A stretch of 64,000 nucleotides of DNA, from positions 315,426,783 through 315,490,782 of the forward strand of contig CM062820.1 in the NCBI GenBank assembly GCA_031772625.1, read 5' to 3'. Numbering within the stretch: the stretch's first letter is position 1; each line of letters begins with the position of its first letter. The position numbers and the translations under genes were made by a program. The notes beneath the pieces are model-generated. The model ran no database searches. It worked only from the letters and a program-made list of their open reading frames with translations, and was not told the origin of the DNA. This document shows, piece after piece, positions 45,550 to 56,507 of the stretch. Source of the stretch: Pinus tabuliformis. Taxonomy: Eukaryota > Streptophyta > Pinopsida > Pinales > Pinaceae.

Positions 45550-47278
45550 GTGAATAATTTGTTTGTTTTCTTACTATTGTTTTCTTTGTAAACCAGAGCC
45601 TGAAGTTAAGCCACCTAGCCTTCGAACTGCTTTTGCTATGCAACTGCAAAGTAGATCAATGATGCTTCAGTCAATCTCTGGGTTGGTTTATGAACTGAAC
45701 ATTTGACTTGCAAACATCCTAAGTTCCCTGGTGGTAGCTCAAATAACCTCATTATATCATCCCCTATACTTTGTGTTTACTGACAATCATTAGCTCAGCC
45801 TAAATCCCTGAACTTAGCTACAAACTGTGAGTAAAAACCAAGCCCAATATCATCCCTGGACCATCGCACTGCCTCTCATTGACAATCTGGATGCATCGCA
45901 CCTCCCATGTGTTGCAGGTGAGATGCATCCCTGTTTCCCAGTGTTACAGGTGTGATGATTGAGTAAGACTATTTCTGCCTCTAGATTATGGTTTTTTCTT
46001 CATTGTCTTCAGATTTATTCAATAGTTTTGCTATCTATGATCAGTATATCACAGTTGAAACCTTCTTCCTTTGCATTATTCAGCCTCCATTGATAAGGAA
46101 TTGTGAATTTTTTTTATGTATTTTTCACCATTTACAATTCTCCTTTGCAAAAAGTAGCTTAATCGAACTGTTGTCTTTTGATTTGAAAGTGTCGCAAGTG
46201 TCGATTTCAGTCAAGAAAAAGAGTGTCGTAAAGTCTTCCTCTTCTATATAGACGATTACACTTTTTCCATTGTACTTGATTTGAAATTATTAGTATTTCA
46301 AGTGTCTAAAGCAGTTTTTAATTCAAAACAACAAAGTGTCGTCTTAATCTTCCTTTCATTTTTTGAAGAGAAAATTGTTAGTATTGTCACTTTGAAAGAA
46401 AATAGTTCAGATCTGTACTTAGTTTTCTTTTTGTCATCCTCACATTAAGTAAACTGAAAAACAAATACATGCATGTGCATTTGCATTTAGATTGCATGTT
46501 GTAATTGATTTAGGAAAAGTGCATCTAGTGTGTGCTCTCTGCTCTATGTTCAAAGAATTTCATTTCTCTTTCCTTAGTAGCTAGGATTTTCATTGCTAAA
46601 AGAAAGTAAACAATTGTTTATCATCTTATATTGCACATTTAGGAATTGTATATCTACATCACGCAGTGAACCTTAAAGGAAAACTTCTTAAGAAAGATCA
46701 ACTGTAAAATAAACCTCAAAGAACATAAAAACGCTTTGGAACCTAATGCACAACATTTATAAGTCTAGGCTAGAGACGTATTTCGGCGTCGTAAAGCCTG
46801 GTAACTATCATTTTCATCATAGGTTGGGTGATTCCTCCTCTTTGATACAACAAGTGCCAGTACGGACTTATGCTCCCACGTACCGTTGAGTATATATTGG
46901 GAGACCACAATAGTCTACATCCTTTATCCTTAGGAAGCCGTGGCTGCCGCCCTATCAATCGCAATGCACTGAACACAGAATTCAGGAAGATTGACTGTTG
47001 TACCGTAAAAAGTATTATGTAGTTTTGCGATTGGTTTGGTAATCCCTCTATCTATATTTCTAGAGCAGTTGCTTTCGTTCCTTTTCAGACTCCTTAAAAG
47101 AAAAGGTCGATCTGAGCACTTGTCACTTTAGGCTCATTAAAAATCGAAGACGACTAGAGTCATCTTTAGCTTTTTCTCGACTCTTAAAAATTGAAAAAGC
47201 AAGTTGTGTCAAAGCATCATAAAATTTATTTTAATCGGAATAACATCATTGTTCCCTCATTGGTCTTAGGTTGAGAAA
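45550..47278 (+). other. E4 leader
   Basis: No credible ORF. The words CCATCGCAC, GGATGCATCGCACC, GGTGAGATGCATCC and GGTGTGATGATTG (45861-45960) repeat the E4 U3 word. Stem-loops lie at 47080-47086/47100-47106 (CCTTTTC/GAAAAGG) and 47169-47176/47193-47200 (GCTTTTTC/GAAAAAGC), at the same places as in E3. Confidence 0.6.
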
Positions 47279-47588
47279 ATGGAGTCTACAAATCAGGATT
47301 TCCCCTTGGGGAAATCCTAGTCCTTTCTCCTCTTGGGGAGATGTTGGTGCTCCACACATGGCTACATTGTCCCTTCCAGGACTCACAATTGGCCTGCCAG
47401 TATGGCTTTTCTCGACCTTTGTCATTCAAAACACTGCAATTCCTCAGCAATCAAATCAGAAACTAGATGATGATGGAGCCGCTCCCCCACCTTCTACTTC
47501 TTTTGTTTCTCCCTCTCCTTCTTCCTCTTCGCTTGGTGAAGCTAGTAATGCTAAAAACCAAGTAACTGAGAAGAAAAAGAAAGAGAAG
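47279..47588 (+). pseudogene. gag: E4 gag-protease ORF, 5' fragment
   Basis: Homologous to the E3 ORF start. Two single-base deletions near 47300-47320 shift the frame after the ATG at 47279, so translation from it would stop at once. The body (SPFSSWGDVGAPHMATLSLP and so on) is readable in the shifted frame. E5 is inserted at 47589 in the Lys/Glu run, and the ORF resumes at 59886. Confidence 0.8.
47584..47588. repeat. E5 target-site duplication, left copy (AGAAG)
   Basis: Repeated at 59881-59885. The site is inside a run of AAG/GAA codons. Confidence 0.88.
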
Positions 47589-49352
47589 TGTTGAGCCTCA
47601 AACCTGCACTTCTTTACACATCCTCTCAGCCTCCTTTTCCTATTCATTTCCTTCTTTTGCCACTCATTCCCTCCATCAAATTGCTCAAATCATTGTATTT
47701 TAGGACTTTTTACATGGTTTGTTAATTATGCTAATGACTGTGTTGTTGGATTAGAATTTTGGTTCAAGTGCTGCGCTTTCCGCAGCTCACACAGGGTTTC
47801 CGCAGCTGATCCCGGTTTCCGCAGCCAACCCCGGATTCCGCAGCTGTTTTATTAAACGGCATGTTCCAGGTGTCCTCCGGGCAGAAGAGCCACATGGGCA
47901 AGTTCGTGGAACCAAGGACATGGTGTGTGTCCTTCCAGCTCAGCCAAACCAGTCATAAAAACCCATGGTCAACGAGGGGGCAACTACGGTCAACAGAGGT
48001 CATTGGCGGTGGCACGGCTCTGCGTGTTCGGTTTTAGAGCACGTGAAGAACAGCTGGCCTCTTCCTCAGCCACGAAGATGATGGGAAACACAAATCCAAT
48101 AGAAGATTTAATGCCCACCACGACCGTTGCCTAAATCCGAGGACGCTGCCAGATTACGTGTTTTTACACAGCTGATAGAATAGCATAGTTTGTGTTAAGT
48201 TAGTTTTGTTTTCTCTGCTATAAATAAAGCGTCTCTAAACGCTGGATAGCTAGCTGCTGATATGTAATTTTGATCTCCCACTGTACTTTCTATTTTGCTA
48301 CACAATATATGAGAAGACCGTTCTGTTTCTAAGCGTGTAACTGATCTTTTGAGCTGGCTGGAGTAGGCAGAGGGCCCCTGTTTACTTAAGGCCTGTATAG
48401 TGTTTTTAATTTCCTGCATTTCTTTTTATCATTTTATGTATAATAGTTGTATAGAATGCCTTTGATTGCTGTGTTTTGATCATGTACAATAGCTGTATAT
48501 AACTTTGAATTCTGCTCATTTATATTTCTGCACTTTTCCATGACTGATCAGTGTGTTTTGCAGATTGCTTAGGCGTGCCCGGGACAGTTTCTTTTCTTTC
48601 TTTTTCACAGCTAGTGACACTTGTGATCATCTTGTCTATGTTACTGACCTTCTTTGTTTTGCAGCCTTTATTTCTTTGTTATCATTTCTTTAAGTTGCAT
48701 AGTTGCTTACTACTTTTAGATATCAAGTTGTTTACCTATTGATGGTTTCTTCTCTATAATTCAATATCTTTATTGAGGACCAAAATATCACTAACACAGC
48801 TTGGTTTAGTTTCTCAAGAACTCACAATTGCTTGGCTTATTTTTGACTGTTTCTCACATGATATATTCAGTTAAAAGACAACAGGTTAAGAAGAAGTTAA
48901 AGTATTTGTGACTAGTCTTTCTTTTATGTAGATTTACTTCAGTTTCATATTACTTAGTTTTAGCTAGACTCAACATAGATTTTATCTTCATTTTCTTGCA
49001 GCAGCATAGATACTGGGCCAATGTCATTAATCTTTTATTTGATGTCTTCATTTTTCCTTTAAAAGTTGATTTCATTTCAGTCGTTGTTCAAAGCTTTCTT
49101 GTAGATTACCTTTAAAGTTTTAAGAAATCATTTAGAACTCATCACAATCACACACACTTCACTCGCTTCATTTCATTTCCATCACATCATTGTAGGAGAA
49201 ATATATTTGGAAACAAACTTAAAAAGTTAAAAACGACAAAAACTTAAGAAACAGTTGCCTAAGTACATACAGTACACATCACTTCATCAGCTTACGAGCC
49301 CCGGGTTGACATTTAAAAGTTGCAATTTAGACATCACTAAATTGACCAAACA
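47589..49352 (+). repeat. E5 5' LTR
   Basis: 1764 bp, TGTTGAGCC to CCAAACA. Four copies of TTTCCGCAGC at 19-20-bp spacing (47777, 47797, 47816, 47835) lie in U3. TATA box TATAAATA is at 48219-48226. Confidence 0.95.
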
Positions 49353-49355
49353 TTT

Positions 49356-49373
49356 TGGCGCCGTTGCCGGGGA
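49356..49373 (+). other. E5 primer-binding site (tRNA-Asp type)
   Basis: TGGCGCCGTTGCCGGGGA, the complement of the plant tRNA-Asp 3' end and the usual PBS of Athila-type elements. Confidence 0.88.
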
Positions 49374-49451
49374 AGTGAAAATTAGGTAGCCAATTCTTAA
49401 AAAAAAAAAAAACAAGAAAATTTCAAGGAAGGAAAATTAATAACCTCTCAA

Positions 49452-49572
49452 AGTATGCTCTCCTCTTGCACCTAGAGTGATCTGGAGGATCAGAAAATAG
49501 AAAGTTATTGGTTTAATAGCTTCTTCAGTATGCTCTCTTCTTGCACCTAGAGTGACCTGGAAGATCAGAAAG
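49452..49572 (+). repeat. 45-bp direct repeat in E5 leader
   Basis: AGTATGCTCTCCTCTTGCAC and about 25 following bases at 49452-49497 recur at 49527-49572 with three changes, 75 bases apart. It lies between PBS and gag, where packaging or dimerisation signals of retroelements lie; that role is inferred. Confidence 0.7.
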
Positions 49573-49611
49573 AGAATTATTACCCTGACTTGAAGGAAAA
49601 TAAAAAATGAC

Positions 49612-51309
49612 ATGCATAGAGCAAGAGATTCTAGGGGAAGGTTTTTAGCTAGAGCCAAGAGTTCGATTTTTACAAGTCCATCTACTTCAAGGAATAGACA
49701 AGAGACACCTCCCTCATCTCCAACTGACACTCCTAGCCCTAGGATTCCCGGAATTCAAGAAGCAGGAGTTGACTCTCCCATACCTTCCATCGAATTTGAA
49801 TTAGAGAGAGATCCTTTCCTTCTTTCTCTAGAGAGACAAATTGTAATTGAAGAAGTAGAATCACCTGAAGAAGAAGGAGAAATTCCTTCTCATATACCCT
49901 TAGTAGAAGAACCAGAAGACTCTGAAGTCTCTAGGGAAACTACCATGACAGAGGAAGGAGCACCTGGATTTGGTAGAGGTAGAGGTAGAGGAGGAGGAGG
50001 AAACAATGGAGGAGGTCGAGGTAACATTGGGGGAAATAGGGATGGAGATAACTCATTCGGGTTTCCTATAGTCGATGAGGACTCCCGAGCCACTATGAAA
50101 AACATCTCACCATCTGTCCTCCCAAATTTCCATGGGATGAGGAATGAGGACCCTGAAACATTTCTATTTGAGTTTGAAGTCGTTTGTCGAACTTATGATT
50201 ATCTGGAAGACTCTCAAAAACTCAAACTGTTTCCTTCAACATTGAAAGTAGCAGCACTAAAGTGGTTCATGGGATTACTCACTCAATCCATTAGGTCTTG
50301 GAATGATATGAAACAAACATTTTTGGATAGGTACCTGGACTATTGTATGCCCACCAATCACAAGGATGAAGTATTCAAAATGGTGCAAAGAGAAGATGAA
50401 AACTTGGAGGATTTACTTGAAAGATTTCAATACAACCTGAAAAGAGCAAAAATGAGTAACTTAGATGAGGAGACCTTGAAAGCCCTCCTATTAAAATCCA
50501 TTAGAGATGAATGGATAGATATTCTGAACATGATGGGGAAAGGAGATATATCTCAACTTTCACTCAATGATATAGCAGAGCTATGTGTCCATCTCTCAAG
50601 GGGGAAATCAAAAACTCAAAAAGGGCCTAGAGATCCTTCTCTCATCAGAGCGAATAAATCTGCAACTGGATCAGTAAGTAGGGCTGAGATCGGCAACATG
50701 CTTGATGAATTCAAAACTGATATCTTAGGGAGTCTTAGTGAACAACTAGACACTCTTAAGATTCACAATAAGCAGAAAGCAGAAGCTGAGGCTTTGGCCA
50801 TCTTTTGCCCAAAATGTAGGAAGAAACATGCTCTAAGGGAATGTCCCTTGGATGCAAAAGTTGTAGAAACATGTGTAATTTGTTCAGAGAACCATGAGAC
50901 CAAGGATTGTCCTTCAATACCTGGGCTCAAAGCTGTCTTTCAAGAAGATCCAAATACAATTGAATCTCTCTGTTTTGTTGCAAGGAGACCTTGGCAGGGG
51001 CAACAAAATCAAGGTTTTAACAACTCTATGAATTTTCAACCCCAACCAAATTGGAATCCTTGGCAACAACCTTGGTCCCAACCTCAAAATTCTTTTCAAT
51101 CATGGGTACAAGGTATGCAAAATCCTTATGGGAGATTTGCTCAATTTTACCAATATCCTCCATCTTTTCAAAACCAACAAGCTCCACAACTTCCAAATCA
51201 AAATCCACAACTATCATTACCATTTCCACAACAAAAACCTTCTCAACAGAATCAAAATTCTCAACTCTTGCTTCCATTCCAACAGAAGTCAAATCAACTT
51301 CCTTCTTAG
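49612..51309 (+). CDS. gag: E5 gag
   Basis: 565 codons from the second ATG after the leader; the first ATG (49606) opens a short wrong frame. The order is a basic N-terminus (MHRARDSRGRF), an acidic stretch, an RGRGRGGGG-type Gly/Arg run (about residues 120-140), and the capsid-like domain (about 160-320). The capsid-like domain has NFHGMRNEDPETFLFEFE, LKLFPSTLKVAALKWF and SWNDMKQTFLDRYL. Two CX2CX3HX4C knuckles follow, CPKCRKKHALREC and CVICSENHETKDC (about 399-434), then a Gln/Asn/Pro-rich tail. It builds the virus-like particle and binds the RNA genome. Ends at TAG 51307-51309, after which the same frame stays open into pol. Confidence 0.9.
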   Translation: MHRARDSRGRFLARAKSSIFTSPSTSRNRQETPPSSPTDTPSPRIPGIQEAGVDSPIPSIEFELERDPFLLSLERQIVIEEVESPEEEGEIPSHIPLVEEPEDSEVSRETTMTEEGAPGFGRGRGRGGGGNNGGGRGNIGGNRDGDNSFGFPIVDEDSRATMKNISPSVLPNFHGMRNEDPETFLFEFEVVCRTYDYLEDSQKLKLFPSTLKVAALKWFMGLLTQSIRSWNDMKQTFLDRYLDYCMPTNHKDEVFKMVQREDENLEDLLERFQYNLKRAKMSNLDEETLKALLLKSIRDEWIDILNMMGKGDISQLSLNDIAELCVHLSRGKSKTQKGPRDPSLIRANKSATGSVSRAEIGNMLDEFKTDILGSLSEQLDTLKIHNKQKAEAEALAIFCPKCRKKHALRECPLDAKVVETCVICSENHETKDCPSIPGLKAVFQEDPNTIESLCFVARRPWQGQQNQGFNNSMNFQPQPNWNPWQQPWSQPQNSFQSWVQGMQNPYGRFAQFYQYPPSFQNQQAPQLPNQNPQLSLPFPQQKPSQQNQNSQLLLPFQQKSNQLPS

Positions 51310-54300
51310 CCATTGCCAAACCCCAATAATAAAAACCCTCAAAATGCCTACATGATGGAAGGTCAGCAATTTCCTACCTATATGATTGTTCCTCTCAATG
51401 AAGTACAACTCAGGTCAGGTAGAGTTCTAGATAAACCTTCTATAAATGCTCAACAACAAAGCATTTCTGAGGAAGAATCTCTTGAAGCCAATAAGGGTTC
51501 TGAAGCATCTCTTCAAAACCCAAACACTCAAAAAGAAAAAGAATTAACCCCCACAACTCCCATAGTTGAGCAACCTGCATCCTTATCCACACCTCCTTTC
51601 CCTGAAAGATTACAAATTGATAAAGGAGTGGAAAAACAAATTTGGTTGCCTGACTATAATTTTCTAGATGAATTGAAAAATGTTTGTATCAAGATTCCCT
51701 TGTTACAAGCCATTAAAGAGATTCCTATTCTAGCAAAAACAATAAAGGAGTTGAGCCTTAAAAGACCAGGAAGGAAACCAAGAGATACCAGAAGGATCCA
51801 CCTGGTAGGAAAAATTGCAGATATCATGATGGGAAAAATTACTATGCAGAAATATGTAGATCCCGGTAGTCCAATTGTCAAAACACATATCAATGGAGTA
51901 GAAATACCAAATACTTTGATTGATTTAGGGGCTGCTATTAACATTATGAGTAGACAGACTATGGAACAGCTAAAACTTCCTAATCTTCTTTTTACACCTA
52001 CTTTATTGCAACTTGCAGATCGATCAATTATTAAACCAGATGGTGTATTGGAAGACATTCCAGTCTCCCTAGACTCTTGGGAATATCCAGTGGATTTCAT
52101 GATTTTAACTCCCAAGAGTAATCTAGGAGGGCATCCTCTTATTTTAGGAAGACCTTGGCTAGCCACAGCTGATGCTTTCATAAGTTGTAGGTCTGGGGAT
52201 ATGTATATTTCTGATGGTAATTCGACAAAGAAGTTCAATCTGTATCCTCCAGCAAAAGCAATCACAGAAACAGGAGATAATGAGTGGGTTGATGATGAAG
52301 ATACTATACAACCTGTCTTTACCATTTCTGAGATTAGTGAAGATAGTCAAATTCTGAATACATTAGAAAACTTTGAACCATCTTCAGAATATGACCACAC
52401 ACAATTTCAGTTGGATTCTGACATTGAGTGTCTATCATCTAGACAAATGTCTCTTTTCTCTATGGAAGAATTTGGTAGTTCTGCCATTGAGATCTTTCCA
52501 GGAAAAACATTGAATATCAACAGAAACTTGGAAAAATCACAACAGGAGGAACTAACCAAAATCTTGCAAAAACATTCTACTGCATTTGCATGGGAGTATA
52601 CTGATATGAAAGGTATTGATCCTAAGACTTGCATTCATCACATCTACATTGAGGAAAACAATAGACCAATCAGACAACCTCAAAGAAGGATGAATCCAAA
52701 TCTTAGGGAGATAGTGAAAGAAGAGCTCCAAAAGTTACTTAATGTAAACTTCATTTACCGTATTTCAGATAGCCGGTGGGTTTCCCCTTTGGTTATAGTA
52801 CCTAAAAAGAATGGTAAATGGAGGGTTTGCATTGATTACAGAGAATTGAACAAAGCAACCTTGAAGGATCACTTTCCTTTACCCTTTATTGATCAAGTAT
52901 TAGACACTCTAGCAGGTAAAAAGTATTTCTCATTTTTGGATGGTTTTAGTGGTTACAATCAAATTCAGGTAGCACCTGAAGACCAGGACAAGACCACATT
53001 TACCTGTCCATGGGGAACTTTTGCTTACCGAGTACTTCCTTTTGGATTATGTAATGCACCTGCAACATTTCAAAGGGCAGTACTAGGAATCTTTTCTGAT
53101 CTAATTCATGATTGTGTAGAGGTCTATATGGATGATTTTACAGTTTATGGTAATTCATTTGAAGAGGCATTAGAAAATTTGGCAAAAGTCCTTGTAAGAT
53201 ATAAAGAAACAAATCTTTCATTAAGTCATGAAAAATGTTTTATGATGTTTACTGAAGGGATTGTTTTAGGACATCATATTTCAGGAGATGGAATCAAAGT
53301 TGATAGATCAAAAGTCGAAGTCATCTCCAAGTTACCTATTCCAAATTGTCAAAAAGATGTTAGAAGTTTTCTTGGGTTTACTGGGTATTATAGAAGATTT
53401 ATTGAAAACTTCACCAAGATAGCATCTCCACTCTTCAAATTACTTACCAAAGACTGTGAATTCAAGTGGGATCCTGACTGTCAATCTGCATTTGAAACTT
53501 TAAAAACTAGAATATCTAAAGCACCCATTTTGAGAGGGCCAAATTGGAAACTCCCTTTCCACATTTCTACAGATGCTTCAGATATAGCTCTAGGAGCTGT
53601 GTTGGGTCAAAAGGATTTAGTTCCTTATGCCATTTATTACACCAGTAAAAATTTGACTCCCACTGAGTTAAATTATACTGTGACTGAAAAAGAGTTCTTA
53701 GCCGTTGTTCATGCAATCAACAAGTTTAGACACTATATAACAGGCTATGAAACTTTTGTCCATACTGATCATTCTGCAATTAGATATCTCATGAATAAAC
53801 CTGTTACTAATGGCAGAGTTACAAGATGGCTTTTACTTTTACAAGAATTCAATATTACTGTGTTAGATAGACCAGGGAAACAAAATACAGTAGCTGATTT
53901 CTTGTCTAGAATCCAAAATACTAATGAAGATTCTCCTGTAGAGGATAAGTTTCCAGATGAATATTTGTTTGCAATAACTACTAAAACCCCTTGGTATGCA
54001 GACATTGCTAATTATTTGGTTACAGGGAAGCTACCTCCACACTTATTTCCTAATGAGAAAAGGAAAATCATTCAGGAGAGCTCAAAGTATTCTTGGATTT
54101 CTAATGAATTGTTCAAAACAGGGCTAGATTGTGTGATCAGAAGATGTGTTCGGGAAGATGAAATGCCTGACATCCTTAAGGCATGTCATGATGAACCGTG
54201 CGGCGGACACTTTGCTGACAAGAGGACGGCCTATAAAATCCTTTCTTTAGGATATTATTGGCCTTCTCTCTTCAAAGATGCAAAACAATATGTCAAAAGG

Positions 54301-55323
54301 TGTGACAGCTGCCAAAGAGTTGGGAGACCAACTCCTTCAAATGAAATGCCACTACAGCCACAGGTACTCATCGAACTCTTTGAGAAATGGGATTTAGATT
54401 TCATTGGACCCATTAACCCACCATCTAAGCAAAAGAAGTATATATTGGTTTGTACTGATTATGTTACTAAATGGGTAGAAGCAAAGGCATTGCCTTCTGC
54501 CACTGAAAATTCAGTTGTTCAATTTCTTTTTGAGGATATTTTTACTCGTTTTGGTGTCCCAAGAGAAATTGTGACAGATCAGGGAAGTCAATTTACATCT
54601 AAATTGATGGAGAAGCTGATGGAGGAATACAAAATCAAGCATAGAAAATCTACTCCATACCATCCACAAGCAAATGGTCAAGTGGAATCTACAAACAAAG
54701 TTCTTGAGAGCATCATCACCAAGATTGTTCATCTCCACAGAAGAGATTGGGCAGAAAGGCTTCCTGAAGCCTTATGGGCCTATAGAACTACATGGAGGAA
54801 CACAACAGGACATTCTCCCTATGAACTTGTTTATGGGAAAGAAGTCTTGCTCCCCATTGAGTTTCAAATCAAGACCTTCAAGATGGCAGTTCAGTTGGGG
54901 ATGAATCTATCAGAATCCCAAAAGCACAGAATGGAGCAGCTGAATGAGCTAGATGAGATAAGACAAGATGCAATTTTAAGAACTGATCTAGTTCAGCACC
55001 AAAGAACTAAGTGGCATGATCGACACATCAAAGAGAAAAAGTTTCAGAAGGGAGATTGGGCACTATTGTTTGATTCCAAGTTTAAGGACTTCAAAGGAAA
55101 ATTTCAAACTCATTGGCTTGGACCATATGAGATTGATGAAGTCCTTAACAATGGAGCAGTTCGAGTAAAGACCATTGATGAGTTTCAGACTCCTCTCATT
55201 GTGAATGGCCACCGATTGAAAGTCTACCACAAACCACTCTCAAAAGAGGAATTTGTTAAAATGTTCCAAGAAGATTCTGCAATGAGGCTGGTGGAGAAGA
55301 ATTCTTCTCCTCCATCAGCCTAG
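51310..55323 (+). CDS. pol: E5 pol (protease, RT, RNase H, integrase)
   Basis: In frame with gag behind a single TAG; the open stretch has no ATG until about 51351. Residues are counted from 51313. Protease has TLIDLGAAINIM (Asp at about 203) and HPLILGRPWL. RT (about 430-700) has RVCIDYRELNKATLKDHFP, FLDGFSGYNQIQ and YMDDF (about 604). RNase H has ISTDASD (751), TVTEKEFLAVV (790), HTDHSAIRYL (817) and TVADFLSRI. Integrase has an H-H-C-C zinc region (about 955-1000) and catalytic Asp, Asp, Glu in LDFIGP (1029), VTDQGSQFTS (1087) and GQVESTNKVLE (1122). The C-terminal part contains HWLGPYEI. All catalytic residues are present. Expression needs readthrough of the TAG, or the TAG is a fresh mutation. 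Confidence 0.92.
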   Translation, partial: PLPNPNNKNPQNAYMMEGQQFPTYMIVPLNEVQLRSGRVLDKPSINAQQQSISEEESLEANKGSEASLQNPNTQKEKELTPTTPIVEQPASLSTPPFPERLQIDKGVEKQIWLPDYNFLDELKNVCIKIPLLQAIKEIPILAKTIKELSLKRPGRKPRDTRRIHLVGKIADIMMGKITMQKYVDPGSPIVKTHINGVEIPNTLIDLGAAINIMSRQTMEQLKLPNLLFTPTLLQLADRSIIKPDGVLEDIPVSLDSWEYPVDFMILTPKSNLGGHPLILGRPWLATADAFISCRSGDMYISDGNSTKKFNLYPPAKAITETGDNEWVDDEDTIQPVFTISEISEDSQILNTLENFEPSSEYDHTQFQLDSDIECLSSRQMSLFSMEEFGSSAIEIFPGKTLNINRNLEKSQQEELTKILQKHSTAFAWEYTDMKGIDPKTCIHHIYIEENNRPIRQPQRRMNPNLREIVKEELQKLLNVNFIYRISDSRWVSPLVIVPKKNGKWRVCIDYRELNKATLKDHFPLPFIDQVLDTLAGKKYFSFLDGFSGYNQIQVAPEDQDKTTFTCPWGTFAYRVLPFGLCNAPATFQRAVLGIFSDLIHDCVEVYMDDFTVYGNSFEEALENLAKVLVRYKETNLSLSHEKCFMMFTEGIVLGHHISGDGIKVDRSKVEVISKLPIPNCQKDVRSFLGFTGYYRRFIENFTKIASPLFKLLTKDCEFKWDPDCQSAFETLKTRISKAPILRGPNWKLPFHISTDASDIALGAVLGQKDLVPYAIYYTSKNLTPTELNYTVTEKEFLAVVHAINKFRHYITGYETFVHTDHSAIRYLMNKPVTNGRVTRWLLLLQEFNITVLDRPGKQNTVADFLSRIQNTNEDSPVEDKFPDEYLFAITTKTPWYADIANYLVTGKLPPHLFPNEKRKIIQESSKYSWISNELFKTGLDCVIRRCVREDEMPDILKACHDEPCGGHFADKRTAYKILSLGYYWPSLFKDAKQYVKRCDSCQRVGRPTPSNEMPLQPQVLIELFEKWDLDFIGPINPPSKQKKYILVCTDYVTKWVEAKALPSATENSVVQFLFEDIFTRFGVPREIVTDQGSQFTSKLMEKLMEEYKIKHRKSTPYHPQANGQVESTNKVLESIITKIVHLHRRDWAERLPEALWAYRTTWRNTTGHSPYELVYGKEVLLPIEFQIKTFKMAVQLGMNLSESQKHRMEQLNELDEIRQDAILRTDLVQHQRTKWHDRHIKEKKFQKGDWALLFDSKFKDFKGKFQTHWLGPYEIDEVLNNGAVRVKTIDEFQTPLIVNGHRLKVYHKPLSKEEFVKMFQEDSAMRLVEKNSSPPSA

Positions 55324-56507
55324 TCTTTGTTTCTTTTAGTTGAAAAAAAAAAAGAAAAAAAAAAAAAAAAAGGGAAAAAAAAAAAAAGGAAAAAAAAAAG
55401 TCTCTTGTATAAGCCTGAAAACCAATCTTGAATTGGCAGTCTTATGCAGAAAATATAAGGTGAAAATCAAGGGCACCTGACACTTTGTATTTTCCAAAAA
55501 AATCTCTCTCTCTTTCCATCTCATTCGCCATTTCAGTTCATCCATCCCATCATCTCCATTCCACTTCATTTTCATTCCATTTCATTCATCTCACTCCATT
55601 TCATCAATAAAAGTCCCTCTCAGGACTATTTCATTTAGTTAAGTCTTCTCTAACTACTTCTTGGTATAGACAGAAAGGTGTTGTTTCAGTTTCCGCAGCT
55701 GAGAACTGTTTCCGCAGCTCGCACCAGTTTCCGCAGCCAGCATCACTCTGTCTCTACAGCAGCAGTACTCTGTTTTCAAAAAAATCACAGTCAGAGGTAT
55801 CAACATCACCAAGGGCAACAAGGATGGGAGGCACCTGCAAGATAAGAAAGCAATAAGGGGTCAGCAACCTTAATCAACAAAAGGCAAATCTATGAAGGTA
55901 TGATCAAAATTTTTCCCAACAACAATTTAATGTCATTTTACGTATAGTTATTAAATCGTGGAAAGAGCCACTAAATGCAATGATTCGGCAATATCATCCC
56001 ACTTCTCCTCCACGATAATCCTTCATCCACCTCATACCCTCCTAACGGTCTCATAATCACTCTTAGTTCAAACTCAAATCGAGACTGCGCTTTCATTAAT
56101 TAGTCGTACAAGGGAGAAGAGACCTATCGTACTACGTCTCTTCTCCACCACGATCTTCGCAGCCAATGCTGAAACGTGTGCGTAAGCCACCCGACTCCAA
56201 GGGATTTGGCCGTTATTCCATTCTCTTATCACCCCATTTCCACACGCATTTGAACTCATTCTCGTGTTTGTCTTCTACTCCCTCGCACTCACACCATTTC
56301 CACTCTCATTTTCGCTGCAAACTCCACGGCTCTGTTTCAAACCCCGCAGCTCTGTTTCAAACTCCACAGTTCCGTTTCAAACCCGTATTGCCTTGCATTA
56401 CATTGCGGCTATTCCACTTACAGCCGTAGTCCATCTGTTTTTCCCGTGAACATCCTCCTTGAGCATCCATACACAATCAAAGCTTCAGCCGAAGTTGAGA
56501 GCCGAAG
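55324..56507 (+). other. E5 spacer between pol and ORF3
   Basis: Begins with a 59-base pure purine tract (55342-55400, mostly A with G). Three TTTCCGCAGC copies at 55690, 55709 and 55728 have the same 19-bp spacing as in U3. Later, CTCTGTTTCAAACCCCGCAG-like words repeat at 56328-56380. No gene; short ORFs here are judged spurious. It may carry the promoter or splice acceptor for ORF3. Confidence 0.65.

Noticed and set aside
47925-48134. 69-codon ORF inside the E5 LTR (also at 58453)
   Set aside because: Short, without motifs, upstream of the LTR TATA box; present only because the LTR is duplicated.
51026-51355. Ser/Thr-rich and Val/Glu-rich ORFs over the gag-pol boundary
   Set aside because: Shadows of the Gln/Pro-rich gag tail and pol start in other frames.
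55342-55400. Purine tract as the poly(A) tail of a processed pseudogene or LINE
   Set aside because: It lies inside E5 between pol and ORF3 and has a counterpart in H2; no TSD or reverse transcript body nearby.
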